Positions 15,388-23,998 of a DNA stretch of 64,000 nucleotides are shown here, piece after piece. Origin of the DNA: JBGVMW01 sp045125095 (lineage in GTDB: Bacteria; Bacillota; Clostridia; Lachnospirales; Lachnospiraceae); contig JBGVMW010000309.1 in assembly GCA_045125095.1 (NCBI GenBank), forward strand, positions 12,981-76,980. The letters are read 5' to 3'. The notes beneath the pieces were generated by a model. It ran no database searches. It saw only the letters and a program-made list of their open reading frames with translations, and was not told the DNA's origin. The translations under genes were made by a program, and so were the position numbers. The first letter of the stretch is position 1; every line of letters begins with the position of its first letter.

Positions 15388-17767
15388 TCGAATGGACAAG
15401 AAGTGGAAGAATAAAGATATGAGCTGGGAGGACTTTAAGGCTAAGTGTTCTCAGACAATTCGTACCACTGAAACTGTATCTGAATACAGAAAAATGAGTA
15501 AGCCTGCGCAGGACAATGCCAAAGACGTCGGTGGTTTTGTAGGTGGCGCTCTGAAAGGCGGTAAGCGTAAGAATGGTTATGTAGAAGGCAGATCGCTGCT
15601 TACTTTGGATTTGGACCATGCAGTAGTTGGTGTGTGGGATGCGGTTACTATGCTTTTTGATTTCAAGTGTTTAATGTATAGCACTCATAAGCATACACCT
15701 GATGCGCCTCGTGTCAGACTTATCATTCCTCTTTCCAGAGAAGTATCTGCAGAGGAATACGCTCCAATTTCCAGAATGGTTGCAAAGGATATCGGTATGG
15801 AAATGGTGGATGATACTTGCCATGAAGCAGCCAGACTTATGTATTGGCCTTCCACCTCATCAGATGGTGAGTTCTTATTTGAGTCGCAGGATGGTCCAAT
15901 GCTTAATCCGGATGTTATCCTTGCTCGTTATAAGGATTGGCATGATACCAGCGAGTGGCCTATGAGCTCACGCCAGTCAGAAATTGTAAAGCGTACTATT
16001 GCAAAGCAGGCAGATCCACTTGAAAAGGAAGGAATGGTTGGTGCTTTTTGTAGAGCATATTCTATCCAGGAAGCAATCGATACTTTTATTCCTGATATTT
16101 ATAAGCCTTCTGCTATGGAGGGTAGATACGATTATATTCCTGCAGATAGTAGCGCTGGTGTAGTTATTTATGATGATAAGTTCGCCTACTCACACCATGC
16201 AACGGATCCAGCGTGTGGTCAGCTCATGAATGCTTTTGATGTAGTAAGAGTTCATAAGTTTGGAAGCCAGGATGATAAGGCAAAGGTGGACACAGCGCCG
16301 ACCAAGTTACCTTCATATAAGGCTATGGTAGAGCTTGCCATTAAGGATGAAAAGGTAAAGCTGCAGCTTGCAAAAGAGCGTGAGCTTCAGGCAGCAGATG
16401 AGTTTAACGATACCAATGATACTAACTGGCAGGCTAAATTAGAGCTTGATAATAATGGTGGTATCAGTGAGTCGCTTACAAACTTTGTTACCATATTACG
16501 CTATGACCAGCGTTTGCAGGAGATTTGTTACAATGAGCATTCCTGCGGTATTTCAGTAAGAGATAGTGAGCTGTTACCTTGGGAGCCACTTAAGGCTGGC
16601 TGGTCTGACGCGGACCTTGCTTCGCTTACTGCTTATTTAGATCGTGTGTATCACATCTTTAGTCCTTCCAAGTTAAAGAATGCTCTGCTTACAGTTACAG
16701 CCGAGCGTTCCTTCCATCCAATTAAGGAATATCTGGAGGGATTGCCTGCGTGGGATGGCAAGAAGCGCCTGGAGTCGCTGCTTATCGATTACTTAGGTGC
16801 AGAGGATTGTTCCTATGTTAGAGCTGTTACCAGAAAGACTTTAGTGGCAGCAGTTGCAAGAGTATATGAACCGGGCATTAAGTTTGATACTGTGTTAGTT
16901 CTTTCAGGCCCGCAGGGTATTGGAAAGAGTATGTTCTTTGCAAAGCTCGGTGGTGTTTGGTTTTCTGATTCACTCACCATTTCAGATATGAGAGATAAGA
17001 CCGGCGCTGAGAAGCTGCAGGCGTTCTGGATTATGGAAATTGGTGAAATGAATGGTATTAAGAAGGTTGAAGTTGAGACGGTTAAGAGCTTCTCTTCCCG
17101 CCAGGATGATAAGTTTCGTGTGGCTTATGGAACTGTGGTTGAGAGCCACCCACGCCAGTGTATTATCTGCGGCACCTCAAACAGTCAGCACTTCCTTCGT
17201 GATGTAACAGGTAATCGTCGTTTCTGGCCAGTGCAGGTAACTGGGGAATGTGAGAAGCATCCTTGGCATATGGACAAGGCGCTTATTGAGCAGTTATGGG
17301 CTGAGGCTTTAGTTTTATACAACGCTGGTGAGGAGCTGATTCTTAAAGGTGATGATGCAGAGGCGGCAGCAGAGAAGCAGCAGGAGGCTCTGGAAAATGA
17401 TGATAGAGAAGGCTTGGTGCGTGCTTACCTTGATAAGCTCTTACCGGAGGACTGGCCAAAGATGACCTTATCAGAGAAGCGTATGTACTTATCAGGTGAT
17501 GAGTTTACAAGCCAGGGTAGAGCCGGCGTTATTAAGCGTGAGAAGGTTTGCAATTTGGAAATCTGGGCTGAGTGCTTTGGTAGAGAGCCTGCCAACATTA
17601 AGAAACAGGACAGCTATGAGATTAATGCGATCATGGCAAAGCTCGAAGGCTGGAAGCGCTATGACGGAAACAAATCAGGCAAATTATCGTTTAAGGACTA
17701 TGGCTCACAGGTTGCTTATGTGAGATTGGAAATAGCTGATGACGAGGAGGCGCTTCCATTCTGCTAA
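15365..17767 (+). CDS. VirE-family phage primase/helicase
   Basis: 800 aa; start at 15365 with AAAGGAGG nine bases upstream (the ATG at 15356 is too close). The N-terminal ~250 residues (LLTLDLDHA, STHKHTPDAPRVRLIIPL, HEAARLMYWP) resemble an archaeo-eukaryotic primase-like domain. The C-terminal half is a VirE/DUF5906 P-loop ATPase with VLSGPQGIGKSMFF (near 16898), EIGEMNGIKK as Walker B, and RFWPV. It would prime and unwind DNA for the adjacent polymerase. Confidence 0.88.
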   Translation: MRIAVGNSRMDKKWKNKDMSWEDFKAKCSQTIRTTETVSEYRKMSKPAQDNAKDVGGFVGGALKGGKRKNGYVEGRSLLTLDLDHAVVGVWDAVTMLFDFKCLMYSTHKHTPDAPRVRLIIPLSREVSAEEYAPISRMVAKDIGMEMVDDTCHEAARLMYWPSTSSDGEFLFESQDGPMLNPDVILARYKDWHDTSEWPMSSRQSEIVKRTIAKQADPLEKEGMVGAFCRAYSIQEAIDTFIPDIYKPSAMEGRYDYIPADSSAGVVIYDDKFAYSHHATDPACGQLMNAFDVVRVHKFGSQDDKAKVDTAPTKLPSYKAMVELAIKDEKVKLQLAKERELQAADEFNDTNDTNWQAKLELDNNGGISESLTNFVTILRYDQRLQEICYNEHSCGISVRDSELLPWEPLKAGWSDADLASLTAYLDRVYHIFSPSKLKNALLTVTAERSFHPIKEYLEGLPAWDGKKRLESLLIDYLGAEDCSYVRAVTRKTLVAAVARVYEPGIKFDTVLVLSGPQGIGKSMFFAKLGGVWFSDSLTISDMRDKTGAEKLQAFWIMEIGEMNGIKKVEVETVKSFSSRQDDKFRVAYGTVVESHPRQCIICGTSNSQHFLRDVTGNRRFWPVQVTGECEKHPWHMDKALIEQLWAEALVLYNAGEELILKGDDAEAAAEKQQEALENDDREGLVRAYLDKLLPEDWPKMTLSEKRMYLSGDEFTSQGRAGVIKREKVCNLEIWAECFGREPANIKKQDSYEINAIMAKLEGWKRYDGNKSGKLSFKDYGSQVAYVRLEIADDEEALPFC

Positions 17768-18007
17768 GAAAGGTGGTATTGCCGATAGGCATTTTCGTTG
17801 CCAAGAAATGAGCAATAGAAATAGCAATAGCAATAATGAAAAATCAGTGTTTATATGGCTTTGACCTATGCTATTGCTTATATTGCTTATTACTTTATTA
17901 AATGAAAATGAATAAATAAAGGATATGCAATAGTACGTATATATAGCCTATATAGCACATAAAGAGTTTTGAACTCATTGGAAATAGCCATGAGCAATGG
18001 AGGTTTT
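17768..18007. repeat. Iteron-like AT-rich region, candidate replication origin
   Basis: A 240-bp gap with no gene. Direct copies of an AGCAATAG/ATAGCAATA motif lie at about 17810-17835 and inverted copies (CTATTGCT, ATTGCTTATT) at about 17869-17891, flanking an AT-rich centre. GGTATTGCCG also occurs at 17774-17783. Position directly after the primase gene and the iteron pattern suggest an origin or regulator-binding array; this is inference. Confidence 0.4.
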
Positions 18008-18292
18008 ATGAGAGAGAAAGAAATAGAGGCAGCACTTGTAAAAGCTGCAAAGAAAAGAAATGGTCTGGCGCTCAAGTTTGTAAGTCCGGGTATGAGTGGT
18101 GTACCAGATCGCTTGGTGCTTCTTCCAGATGGAAAGCTCGGTTTTATTGAGCTGAAGGCGCCGGGTAAAAGAATGAGATTATTGCAGGAAAAGCGAAAAA
18201 GACAATTAGAAGCATTAGGCTTTTTGGTTTTCTGCTTAGATAGCAAAGAGGAAATTGAGGTGATGTTAGATGCAATCGTACAAGCCGCATGA
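18008..18292 (+). CDS. VRR-NUC domain nuclease
   Basis: 94 aa. Start at 18008 with GGAGG just upstream; longer in-frame starts exist at 17969 and 17990. MREKEIEAALVKAAKKRNGLALKF, then SGVPDRLVLLPDGKLGFIELKAPGK gives the PD...ExK catalytic pattern of VRR-NUC nucleases, followed by LQEKRKRQLEALGF. These stand-alone phage nucleases are thought to act on branched DNA. It overlaps the helicase gene by 23 bp. Confidence 0.88.
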   Translation: MREKEIEAALVKAAKKRNGLALKFVSPGMSGVPDRLVLLPDGKLGFIELKAPGKRMRLLQEKRKRQLEALGFLVFCLDSKEEIEVMLDAIVQAA

Positions 18293-19622
18293 TTATCAGG
18301 AATATGCAACGAACTTTATTTTGTCGCATCCGGCCTGTGGGCTCTTACTTGATATGGGCCTTGGAAAAACAGTTATTACACTGACTGCACTTTGGGCTTT
18401 GCTTTTAGATTACTTTGATGTTGGCAGGGTGTTAATCATAGCGCCGCTCCGAGTAGCAAGAGATACCTGGCCCAGGGAGATAGCAAAGTGGGAGCACTTA
18501 AATGGATTGACCTATTCAGTGGTGGTGGGTTCTGAGAAGGAACGAAGGGAAGCCTTAGCAAAGCGGGCCATGATTTATATTGTGAATCGTGAGAATGTGA
18601 GCTGGCTTATCGATAATGGATATTTCAATTTTGACTGTGTGGTGATTGATGAGCTTAGTAGTTTTAAGAGCCACCAGAGTAAACGCTTCAAGTCACTCAG
18701 GAAAGCAAGACCTACGGTAAAGAGAGTAATTGGTTTGACCGGAAGTCCTACTCCGAATGGCCTGATTGATTTGTGGGCCCAGGTTAATCTACTTGATATG
18801 GGTGAGCGCTTTGGAAGGTTCATTGGAGGCTTTAGGGAAAGATACTTTGTACCAGATAAAAGAAATCGTGATGTGATATTTTCCTACAAACCAAGAGAAG
18901 GTGCTGAGGAGGCAATCTACGAAAAGATATCTGATATCTGTGTAAGCATGAAGGCAGCAGACCATTTGAATATGCCGGAGCTTATTCTTTCAAATGTTGA
19001 AGTGGAAATGGATGAGAAGGAAAAACAAATGTATGATGACCTGAAAGCAGATTTGATATTACCACTTGAGGGCGGTGATATTGATGCGCAGTCAGCAGTT
19101 GGACTTTCTAACAAGTTACATCAAATGGCAAACGGTGCTGTTTATGATGAGAATGGTAACGTCAGAAGGATCCACGATAGGAAGTTAGATGCAGTTGAAG
19201 ATTTAATTGAAGCTGCAAATGGAAATCCAGTAATGATTGCTTACTGGTTTAAGCATGATAGAGAAAGACTTATCGAGCGCTTTGGTGCGGTACCTATTGA
19301 TAAGTCAGAGGATATCACCAAGTGGAATAAAGGTGAGATTCCGGTAGCAATTATTCATCCTGCAAGTGCTGGTCATGGACTTAACCTGCAGGAGGGTGGC
19401 TGTCATTTGATATGGTTTGGACTTACTTGGAGTTTGGAATTATATCAGCAGTGTAATGCGAGGCTGTGGCGCCAAGGCCAGAAGCATACAGTCACCATAC
19501 AACATGTAATCACCAAAGGAACAATTGATGAAGATGTACTACTTGCTTTGGAGTGCAAGGATGTAACGCAGGAAGCATTACTCCAGGCGGTGAAGGCAAG
19601 AATCTTAGACGGAAAGGAGTAA
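18270..19622 (+). CDS. SNF2-type DEAD/DEAH helicase
   Basis: 450 aa. Walker A is LLDMGLGKTVITLTAL (near 18345), motif Ia LIIAPLRVARDTWP, motif II VVIDELSSFK (near 18640, DELS instead of DEAH), motif III GLTGSPTPNG, and motif VI QQCNARLWRQGQK (near 19448). This is the short phage SNF2 helicase usually paired with a VRR-NUC nuclease, as here. Likely works in phage replication or recombination. Confidence 0.9.
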   Translation: MQSYKPHDYQEYATNFILSHPACGLLLDMGLGKTVITLTALWALLLDYFDVGRVLIIAPLRVARDTWPREIAKWEHLNGLTYSVVVGSEKERREALAKRAMIYIVNRENVSWLIDNGYFNFDCVVIDELSSFKSHQSKRFKSLRKARPTVKRVIGLTGSPTPNGLIDLWAQVNLLDMGERFGRFIGGFRERYFVPDKRNRDVIFSYKPREGAEEAIYEKISDICVSMKAADHLNMPELILSNVEVEMDEKEKQMYDDLKADLILPLEGGDIDAQSAVGLSNKLHQMANGAVYDENGNVRRIHDRKLDAVEDLIEAANGNPVMIAYWFKHDRERLIERFGAVPIDKSEDITKWNKGEIPVAIIHPASAGHGLNLQEGGCHLIWFGLTWSLELYQQCNARLWRQGQKHTVTIQHVITKGTIDEDVLLALECKDVTQEALLQAVKARILDGKE

Positions 19623-19630
19623 GATTTTTC

Positions 19631-20122
19631 ATGAAAGGATACGTGGAAAAAATGATAAGTGAATATCCCCACATGGTGAGAGAACGAGAGCACTTAAAGA
19701 AGCAAATAGAAAGCTGCGAGTTCCTTTCAGCAGATGAGCTTATAAGTGCTATGAGTTTCTCTCATCCAGATGGGGAAAGAGTACAGAGTAGTGACTTGTC
19801 TGATAAAACAGCTCGCATTGCTTTGGGATATCGTGAGAAGTTAGAGCGAATCAATAATGAACTGGTGGTACCAATGCAGAAAAGATATGATGCACTGGAT
19901 ACGGAGATTTCATTTCTTGAAACTTCAATTGATGAGCTTCCAGAGGATATGACCACTGCAATGCATGAGCTGGTTATTGATGGTTTTACTTGGGAGGAGG
20001 TTGCAGCGAATTTGTATATCAGCATTACAAAACTTCAAAAGTTGAGAAGGGCTGCAATTGAAAACTTGGTAAGAGCATATCAGAAAAGAGAAGCGATAAT
20101 AGCTGGAGATTTACTTAGTTAA
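19631..20122 (+). CDS. Sigma region 4-like phage regulator (DUF1492/ArpU-like)
   Basis: 163 aa; start at 19631 with GGAAAGGAG upstream. The N-terminal two thirds are coiled-coil-like (REREHLKKQIESCEF, ALDTEISFLETSIDELP). The C-terminus, MHELVIDGFTWEEVAANLYISITKLQKLRRAAIENLV, is a helix-turn-helix similar to sigma-70 region 4 and to ArpU/RinA-type late regulators. It is the last early gene, directly before the late control region, so it is the best candidate activator of the late promoters at 21.6 and 49.3 kb (inference). Confidence 0.7.
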   Translation: MKGYVEKMISEYPHMVREREHLKKQIESCEFLSADELISAMSFSHPDGERVQSSDLSDKTARIALGYREKLERINNELVVPMQKRYDALDTEISFLETSIDELPEDMTTAMHELVIDGFTWEEVAANLYISITKLQKLRRAAIENLVRAYQKREAIIAGDLLS

Positions 20123-20436
20123 TTTTCGGAGCTTGCTGCAGATTGTTTGCGGCGGGCTCTTTTTTCTTTGTCTCTAACATTGATTTGAAAATTATCGTGG
20201 GATTTTATTTCCTGAATTGCTTTTTGCAGAGTAGGTTGGTTTCTGTGTGGATGATATTCATCAGAACGATTATGCTTGTGAGTAATTTTGCAAGTTTTGA
20301 AGGTGGGATATTCTTCGTGCTGAATACACCAGTAATGTTTGGTATTTTTCGATTGGAGCGTTATTGAGTAGCAGCCGGCAAAAATCACATTGAAATAGCT
20401 GCGGTCAATGCTTTGTATTTCTTTTTGCGTAAACAA
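20119..20436 (-). CDS. Unknown basic protein, minus-strand cargo
   Basis: 105 aa from a TTG start at 20436 with AAAGGAGG six bases upstream; the frame extends to 20508 but without a ribosome site. TQKEIQSIDRSYFNVIFAG then CYSITLQSKNTKHYWCIQHEEYP looks like a small folded domain, followed by a His-rich stretch and a Lys/Arg-rich tail (DKEKRARRKQ). I cannot name the family with certainty. It is opposite to the early operon and overlaps its terminator, so it is probably expressed in the lysogen. Confidence 0.5.
   Translation of the reverse strand: MFTQKEIQSIDRSYFNVIFAGCYSITLQSKNTKHYWCIQHEEYPTFKTCKITHKHNRSDEYHPHRNQPTLQKAIQEIKSHDNFQINVRDKEKRARRKQSAASSEN
20129..20168 (+). terminator. Terminator of early operon
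   Basis: GAGCTTGCTGC (20129-20139) pairs through wobbles with GCGGCGGGCTC (20149-20159) and is followed by TTTTTTCTTTG. Directly after the last early gene. Confidence 0.8.
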
Positions 20437-20545
20437 TAGGTTCCTCCTTTGGATATAAAAACTGCGAGTTATAAAAACGTAGCACGATAGCCTAATACAA
20501 AATTTCAATAGTTCAATTAATAGGATAATTTGGAATGAAGTATTC

Positions 20546-20734
20546 CTAAGAGTGAGCTTCTGCCTGAATTACGGGTTCTAATTCGACAATGAGCTTACCT
20601 TGATCGTAAGATACGATTACGTGGTCACCGACTTGGTAACCGAGATTAGATAACCATTCACCTTGGAGGTTTATTCTTGGAATATTCCTCTTTTGGCCTG
20701 GTGCTTCATAAATCTTCAAATGTCTTTCTTTCAT
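20546..20734 (-). CDS. SymE-like small protein
   Basis: 62 aa; start at 20734 behind GGAAAGGAGGCGCCA. RHLKIYEAP then PRINLQGEWLSNLGYQVGDHVIVSYDQGKLIVEL matches the SymE toxin-like fold (AbrB-related swapped beta barrel). In E. coli SymE is an SOS-induced toxin controlled by antisense RNA; small SymE-like proteins in Firmicutes prophages are uncharacterised. It lies on the minus strand against the phage late direction, in a small cargo segment. Confidence 0.7.
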   Translation of the reverse strand: MKERHLKIYEAPGQKRNIPRINLQGEWLSNLGYQVGDHVIVSYDQGKLIVELEPVIQAEAHS

Positions 20735-20818
20735 TGGCGCCTCCTTTCCGGCTACCAATGCTACGAAAAATATTATACTAGATTGTGTCGAAAAATAAAA
20801 CACATTTATTAAAAAAGG

Positions 20819-20828
20819 GTGTTATAAT
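20819..20828 (+). promoter_or_regulatory. Extended -10 promoter
   Basis: GTGTTATAAT: TG at one base before a perfect TATAAT (20823-20828). No good -35 at 16-18 bp. It would drive the gene at 20863 independently of the phage operons. On the opposite strand TATAAT at 20772-20777 may serve the SymE-like gene. Confidence 0.6.
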
Positions 20829-20862
20829 ATCAAAAAACAAAAGGTATTAGTTGGAGGCTGAA

Positions 20863-21492
20863 ATGGATGAAAAGGGAAAAGCTGAAAAATCATATAATGA
20901 TATAGTTGATGAGAATCTAAAGAAAATATTAGAAGGTGAGATTGATGATATAGAAGATCCTGATGAAAAATCGAAATACAGTATTGAAATAGATGGTGTA
21001 AGTATTCTTTTATCGCAAGATGGTTTGTGCAGTAAAAAGAGAATTGTGGAATTTTGCGGAGAAGATGTAAAAAAGCAAAAGGATGATTACGAATTGATTA
21101 GATCAAAAATGTTTGGAGTTCTTTTTTGGCCAGCATATGCTATGAGCATAAACACGATGAGAAATTCAAAATTTAAAGATAGAATTGATTTGCTACTTAA
21201 TGATATCCATTCATTTTATGAAATAGTAGATGAAAAAACAGAGCTAACATCTGATGTTGTGAAAAGAATATGGGAGAACTGTGAATTAGCAAGAGCCTAT
21301 TTATTTCCAAATACGTTTTACTGGTTAAGGTCTTTTAAGAATTTTTCCGGCTTTATAAAAAAAGACAAGAAGGATATTAGTTGTTTTGTGCCAAATCCAA
21401 TTGATGAGCCTTGGCCGGGTACAGGAAAAGGATTTACAAAAGAATACTATGAAGCATTATTATCACGAATAAGAGAATATAAAAAAATTTAA
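20863..21492 (+). CDS. Hypothetical acidic/helical protein, AT-rich cargo
   Basis: 209 aa, start at 20863 with GGAGG upstream. No family recognised with confidence. Visible: acidic N-terminus (KKILEGEIDDIEDPDEKSK), then VSILLSQDGLCSKKRIVEF, a helical middle and a C-terminal CFVPNPIDEPWPGTGKGFT followed by YYEALLSRIREYKK. The gene is AT-richer than its neighbours and has its own promoter, both typical of a moron or cargo gene inserted between early and late operons. Confidence 0.55.
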   Translation: MDEKGKAEKSYNDIVDENLKKILEGEIDDIEDPDEKSKYSIEIDGVSILLSQDGLCSKKRIVEFCGEDVKKQKDDYELIRSKMFGVLFWPAYAMSINTMRNSKFKDRIDLLLNDIHSFYEIVDEKTELTSDVVKRIWENCELARAYLFPNTFYWLRSFKNFSGFIKKDKKDISCFVPNPIDEPWPGTGKGFTKEYYEALLSRIREYKKI

Positions 21493-21505
21493 GAAAAGTA
21501 AAATA

Positions 21506-21606
21506 TGCTATTGCCGATATTGCTATTGCCGAAGGCAACTCTTGTGAGCACTTTTTCAAAAAATCGGAAATGTTTTTCTAAAATAGGTGTGATATTATTA
21601 AACTGC
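21506..21606 (+). promoter_or_regulatory. Late promoter cassette A with tandem TATTGC boxes
   Basis: Two CTATTGCCG boxes (about 21508-21516 and 21523-21531) are followed by a conserved TGTTTTTC at 21571-21578 and an extended -10, GGTGTGATATTAT (21586-21598). From 21521 to 21606 the sequence aligns without gaps with 49199-49284; I count 66 identities in 86 positions. It lies at the head of the late operon, so it is probably the late promoter. Confidence 0.65.
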
Positions 21607-21620
21607 GAAGAATTGTAGGA

Positions 21621-21653
21621 AGCCTACTGGACCAAATCCAGCGGGCTTTTTTC
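21621..21653 (+). terminator. Terminator just downstream of late promoter A
   Basis: AGCCTACTGGA (21621-21631) pairs with TCCAGCGGGCT (21637-21647), followed by TTTTTTC. Transcripts from cassette A would stop after roughly 45 nt unless antiterminated, as at lambda pR'-tR'. Confidence 0.8.
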
Positions 21654-21729
21654 TTTGCTTTCTTTGGTGCGGGGAGATGTGGAGTTTCCTATCCTTTCGC
21701 CGCACCTCCCTTTAGGAAGGAGTGATGGT

Positions 21730-22092
21730 ATGCCATACAGACCAAGCGTACCTTGTAAGCACCCAAGGTGTCCTGCACTGGTGCCTTATGGAAGTGGCCC
21801 GTATTGTGACGAGCACAAGGCCGCCCACCAAGGAGACAGAGAAAGCGCCAGCAGGCGTGGGTACAACAGTCGTTGGCAGAAGGCCCGCGTTAGGTACCTG
21901 CACAGCCACCCATTGTGTGTGGAGTGCAAGAAGGCAGGCAAGCTAACACAAGCCACCGTCGTTGACCATATTGTACCGCATCGTGGTGATCAGAAGCTGT
22001 TCTGGGATGAGAGTAACTGGCAGCCGCTTTGCAAGCCTTGTCATGATAAGAAGACTTGGAACGAGGATAACAATCCAACTTATAAATTTTAG
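21730..22092 (+). CDS. Phage HNH endonuclease
   Basis: 120 aa; start at 21730 with AGGAAGGAGTG upstream. Two N-terminal Cys/His pairs (CKHPRC, CDEHK), RGYNSRWQKAR, then HPLCVECKKAGKLTQATVVDHIVPHRGDQ (read as CxxC plus DHIVPH) and NWQPLCKPCHDKKTW form the HNH-zinc fold of phage packaging endonucleases. In HK97-type phages this protein works with terminase on cos ends. A cos-like dyad lies directly downstream. Confidence 0.9.
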   Translation: MPYRPSVPCKHPRCPALVPYGSGPYCDEHKAAHQGDRESASRRGYNSRWQKARVRYLHSHPLCVECKKAGKLTQATVVDHIVPHRGDQKLFWDESNWQPLCKPCHDKKTWNEDNNPTYKF

Positions 22093-22119
22093 TAGGTTGA
22101 GGCGGTTATCCTTCTGCAT

Positions 22120-22230
22120 GGGTGTAAGAGTGACAGGGGAGGGGCGGTCTTAATCTCTACAGGGCAAAAGCCTGAAGACCGATGCCCCCTCAAACGCGCA
22201 TTTTCGCGAAATTGAAAAGGGGCAAGTGTA
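22120..22230. other. Candidate cos/packaging site
   Basis: Between the HNH gene and the next gene lie GGGGAGGGG, the dyad GGGGCGGTCTT (22141-22151) with AAGACCG (22175-22181) plus GCCCC (22184-22188), and a GC-rich AACGCGCATTTTCGCGAAA element. Gene-free, G-rich dyads at this place beside HNH and terminase genes are typical cos regions. Exact nick positions cannot be read. Confidence 0.45.
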
Positions 22231-22354
22231 GGTGTACGCGAATGATAACAGTTGAGACCGCAGTAAAATAAAGGAATAGTAAAAAATAAGGGTGTGAACT
22301 GTGCGTTGGGATTGTTTATTCCAGCGCTATTTTATTGCCCGGAAAGGAGTGCTC
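22231..22354 (+). other. Gene-free spacer after cos-like region
   Basis: No gene recognised. AT-rich stretch with GTAAAATAAAGGAATAG; no clear promoter hexamers at good spacing. Ends in the ribosome site of the gene at 22355. Confidence 0.3.
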
Positions 22355-22885
22355 ATGTTAACAGACGAACAGAAGAAACGAATCACAGAAATGAGACTTG
22401 AAGGTATGGGTTATCAAGCCATAGCGAATGCATTAGGTGATGGAGTGTCAAAAGGAAACGTCAGATATTTTTGTAAGACCAGAGGTCTGGTGGGTACTCC
22501 TGATTTGATTGCACTTAATTATGATACTCACAGGGAAAACCCAAAATACTGTAAGCAGTGTGGTACCCGCCTTATTCGAAATAAGCATTCTGGAGTAAAG
22601 CTCTTTTGCAATGATAAGTGCAGGCGTGAATGGTGGAAGGCAAATCCAAATGACAATGAAGCAACCAGGAAGACACCGATAGAGATTACCTGTGAATATT
22701 GTTACGAGAAGTTCATCTCGTATGGGAACCCGAATCGTAAATACTGCAGCCATGATTGTTATATTAAGCATCGCTTCTGGACTGATCCAGACGCAAAAGT
22801 CACTGCTTCTGAGATAAAAATGAGACAAGCTGCAAAGGGTAAAACCAATGAAGTAAAGGAAATTGTAATGAAAAGAATATCGTAG
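22355..22885 (+). CDS. HTH plus zinc-finger phage protein (sigma-like HTH)
   Basis: 176 aa; start at 22355 with GGAAAGGAG upstream. The N-terminus LTDEQKKRITEMRLEGMGYQAIANALG is a sigma region 4/resolvase-like helix-turn-helix. Two Cys clusters follow: CKQCGTRL...CNDKCRREWW and CEYCYEKF...CSHDCYIKH, each a C4 zinc finger. Proteins of this form lie between HNH and terminase genes in many Clostridia phages and are often called RNA polymerase sigma-70 subunit. Late regulation or packaging-related DNA binding are both possible. Confidence 0.7.
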   Translation: MLTDEQKKRITEMRLEGMGYQAIANALGDGVSKGNVRYFCKTRGLVGTPDLIALNYDTHRENPKYCKQCGTRLIRNKHSGVKLFCNDKCRREWWKANPNDNEATRKTPIEITCEYCYEKFISYGNPNRKYCSHDCYIKHRFWTDPDAKVTASEIKMRQAAKGKTNEVKEIVMKRIS

Positions 22886-22894
22886 GAGGCAGGA

Positions 22895-23998
22895 ATGCGG
22901 ATAGCAATTATTGATGCAGACCTGATAGGAAGGAAACGACATAGATTTCCGAATCTGGTTTGTATGAAGCTATCAGGTTTCTACAAAGAGCAGGGTGCGA
23001 TGGTTCATTTGAAGCTGGACTATGAAAGCCTGCGGGCATATGACAAAGTTTATATATCGAAGGTGTTTATGGATACGCCGGTGCCAAGTGAAGTGCTCGA
23101 ACTACCAAATGTAACCTATGGTGGTACGGGCTTTTTTTATGACAAGGCACCAAGACTTCCGGAGGAAATCGAACACCATATGCCGGATTATCATTTGTAT
23201 GATGATTGGGTAGCAAAGCAGTTATCTTCTGGTGGCAAGAAATGTGAATACATATATTACACAGAGTATTCCATCGGCTTTTTGACAAGAGGCTGCTTTC
23301 GTAAATGCTCCTTTTGTGTGAATCAGAATTATGACAGAGTGCATGTACATTCTGCGCTTTCAGAATTTTTAGATGTAAGTCGCAAAAAGATATGCCTGCT
23401 GGATGATAACTTCCTCGGATGTCCTTCCTGGAAGGAAATGCTTAGTGAGCTTAAGGAAACTGGTAAGCCATTTCAATTTAAACAGGGCCTTGATGAAAGG
23501 TTACTGACAGAGGAGAAATGTGAAGCATTGTTTTCCGGGAAATATGATGGTGATTATATTTTTGCATTTGATAATGTTGCGGATGCTGAGCTTATTGAAA
23601 AGAAGATGGCGCTTGCAAGAAGGTATACAAATCGGGTGCTTAAGTTTTATTGTTTTACCGGATTTGATAGGGCTGATAAATGGGATGCTACTTTCTGGAA
23701 ACAGGACATATTTGATTTGTTTACCAGAATAGAAATACTCATGAAGCATAAATGCCTGCCTTATGTGATGCGCTTTAATCGTTATGAGGAAAGTCCGTAC
23801 CGAGGTGTTTATATCAGTATTGCAAGATGGTGCAACCAGCCATCGTTTTTTAAGAAAAAGAGTCTGCGGGAATTTGCAGACTTAAATGGCAAGACGAGTG
23901 CTTGTTATAGATATCTAAGCGATTTCGAGGAGAAGTTTCCTGAAGTCGCTTATTTTTATGATTTGAAATTTGAAAGGAGTAGCAAAGATGGAGTTTAA
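22895..23998 (+). CDS. Phage-encoded radical SAM protein
   Basis: 367 aa, GGAGG ribosome site. The N-terminal ~100 residues (MRIAIIDADLIGRKRHRFPN, YDKVYISKVF) look like a small nucleotide- or B12-binding-like fold. The radical SAM core starts at GFLTRGCFRKCSFCVNQNY with CxxxCxxC for the 4Fe-4S cluster, followed by KKICLLDDNFLGCPSW and FDNVADAELIEKKM. The substrate is unknown. It overlaps the next gene (ParB-methyltransferase) by 11 bp, so the two are translationally coupled, and a nucleic-acid modification role is plausible but not shown. Confidence 0.85.
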   Translation: MRIAIIDADLIGRKRHRFPNLVCMKLSGFYKEQGAMVHLKLDYESLRAYDKVYISKVFMDTPVPSEVLELPNVTYGGTGFFYDKAPRLPEEIEHHMPDYHLYDDWVAKQLSSGGKKCEYIYYTEYSIGFLTRGCFRKCSFCVNQNYDRVHVHSALSEFLDVSRKKICLLDDNFLGCPSWKEMLSELKETGKPFQFKQGLDERLLTEEKCEALFSGKYDGDYIFAFDNVADAELIEKKMALARRYTNRVLKFYCFTGFDRADKWDATFWKQDIFDLFTRIEILMKHKCLPYVMRFNRYEESPYRGVYISIARWCNQPSFFKKKSLREFADLNGKTSACYRYLSDFEEKFPEVAYFYDLKFERSSKDGV

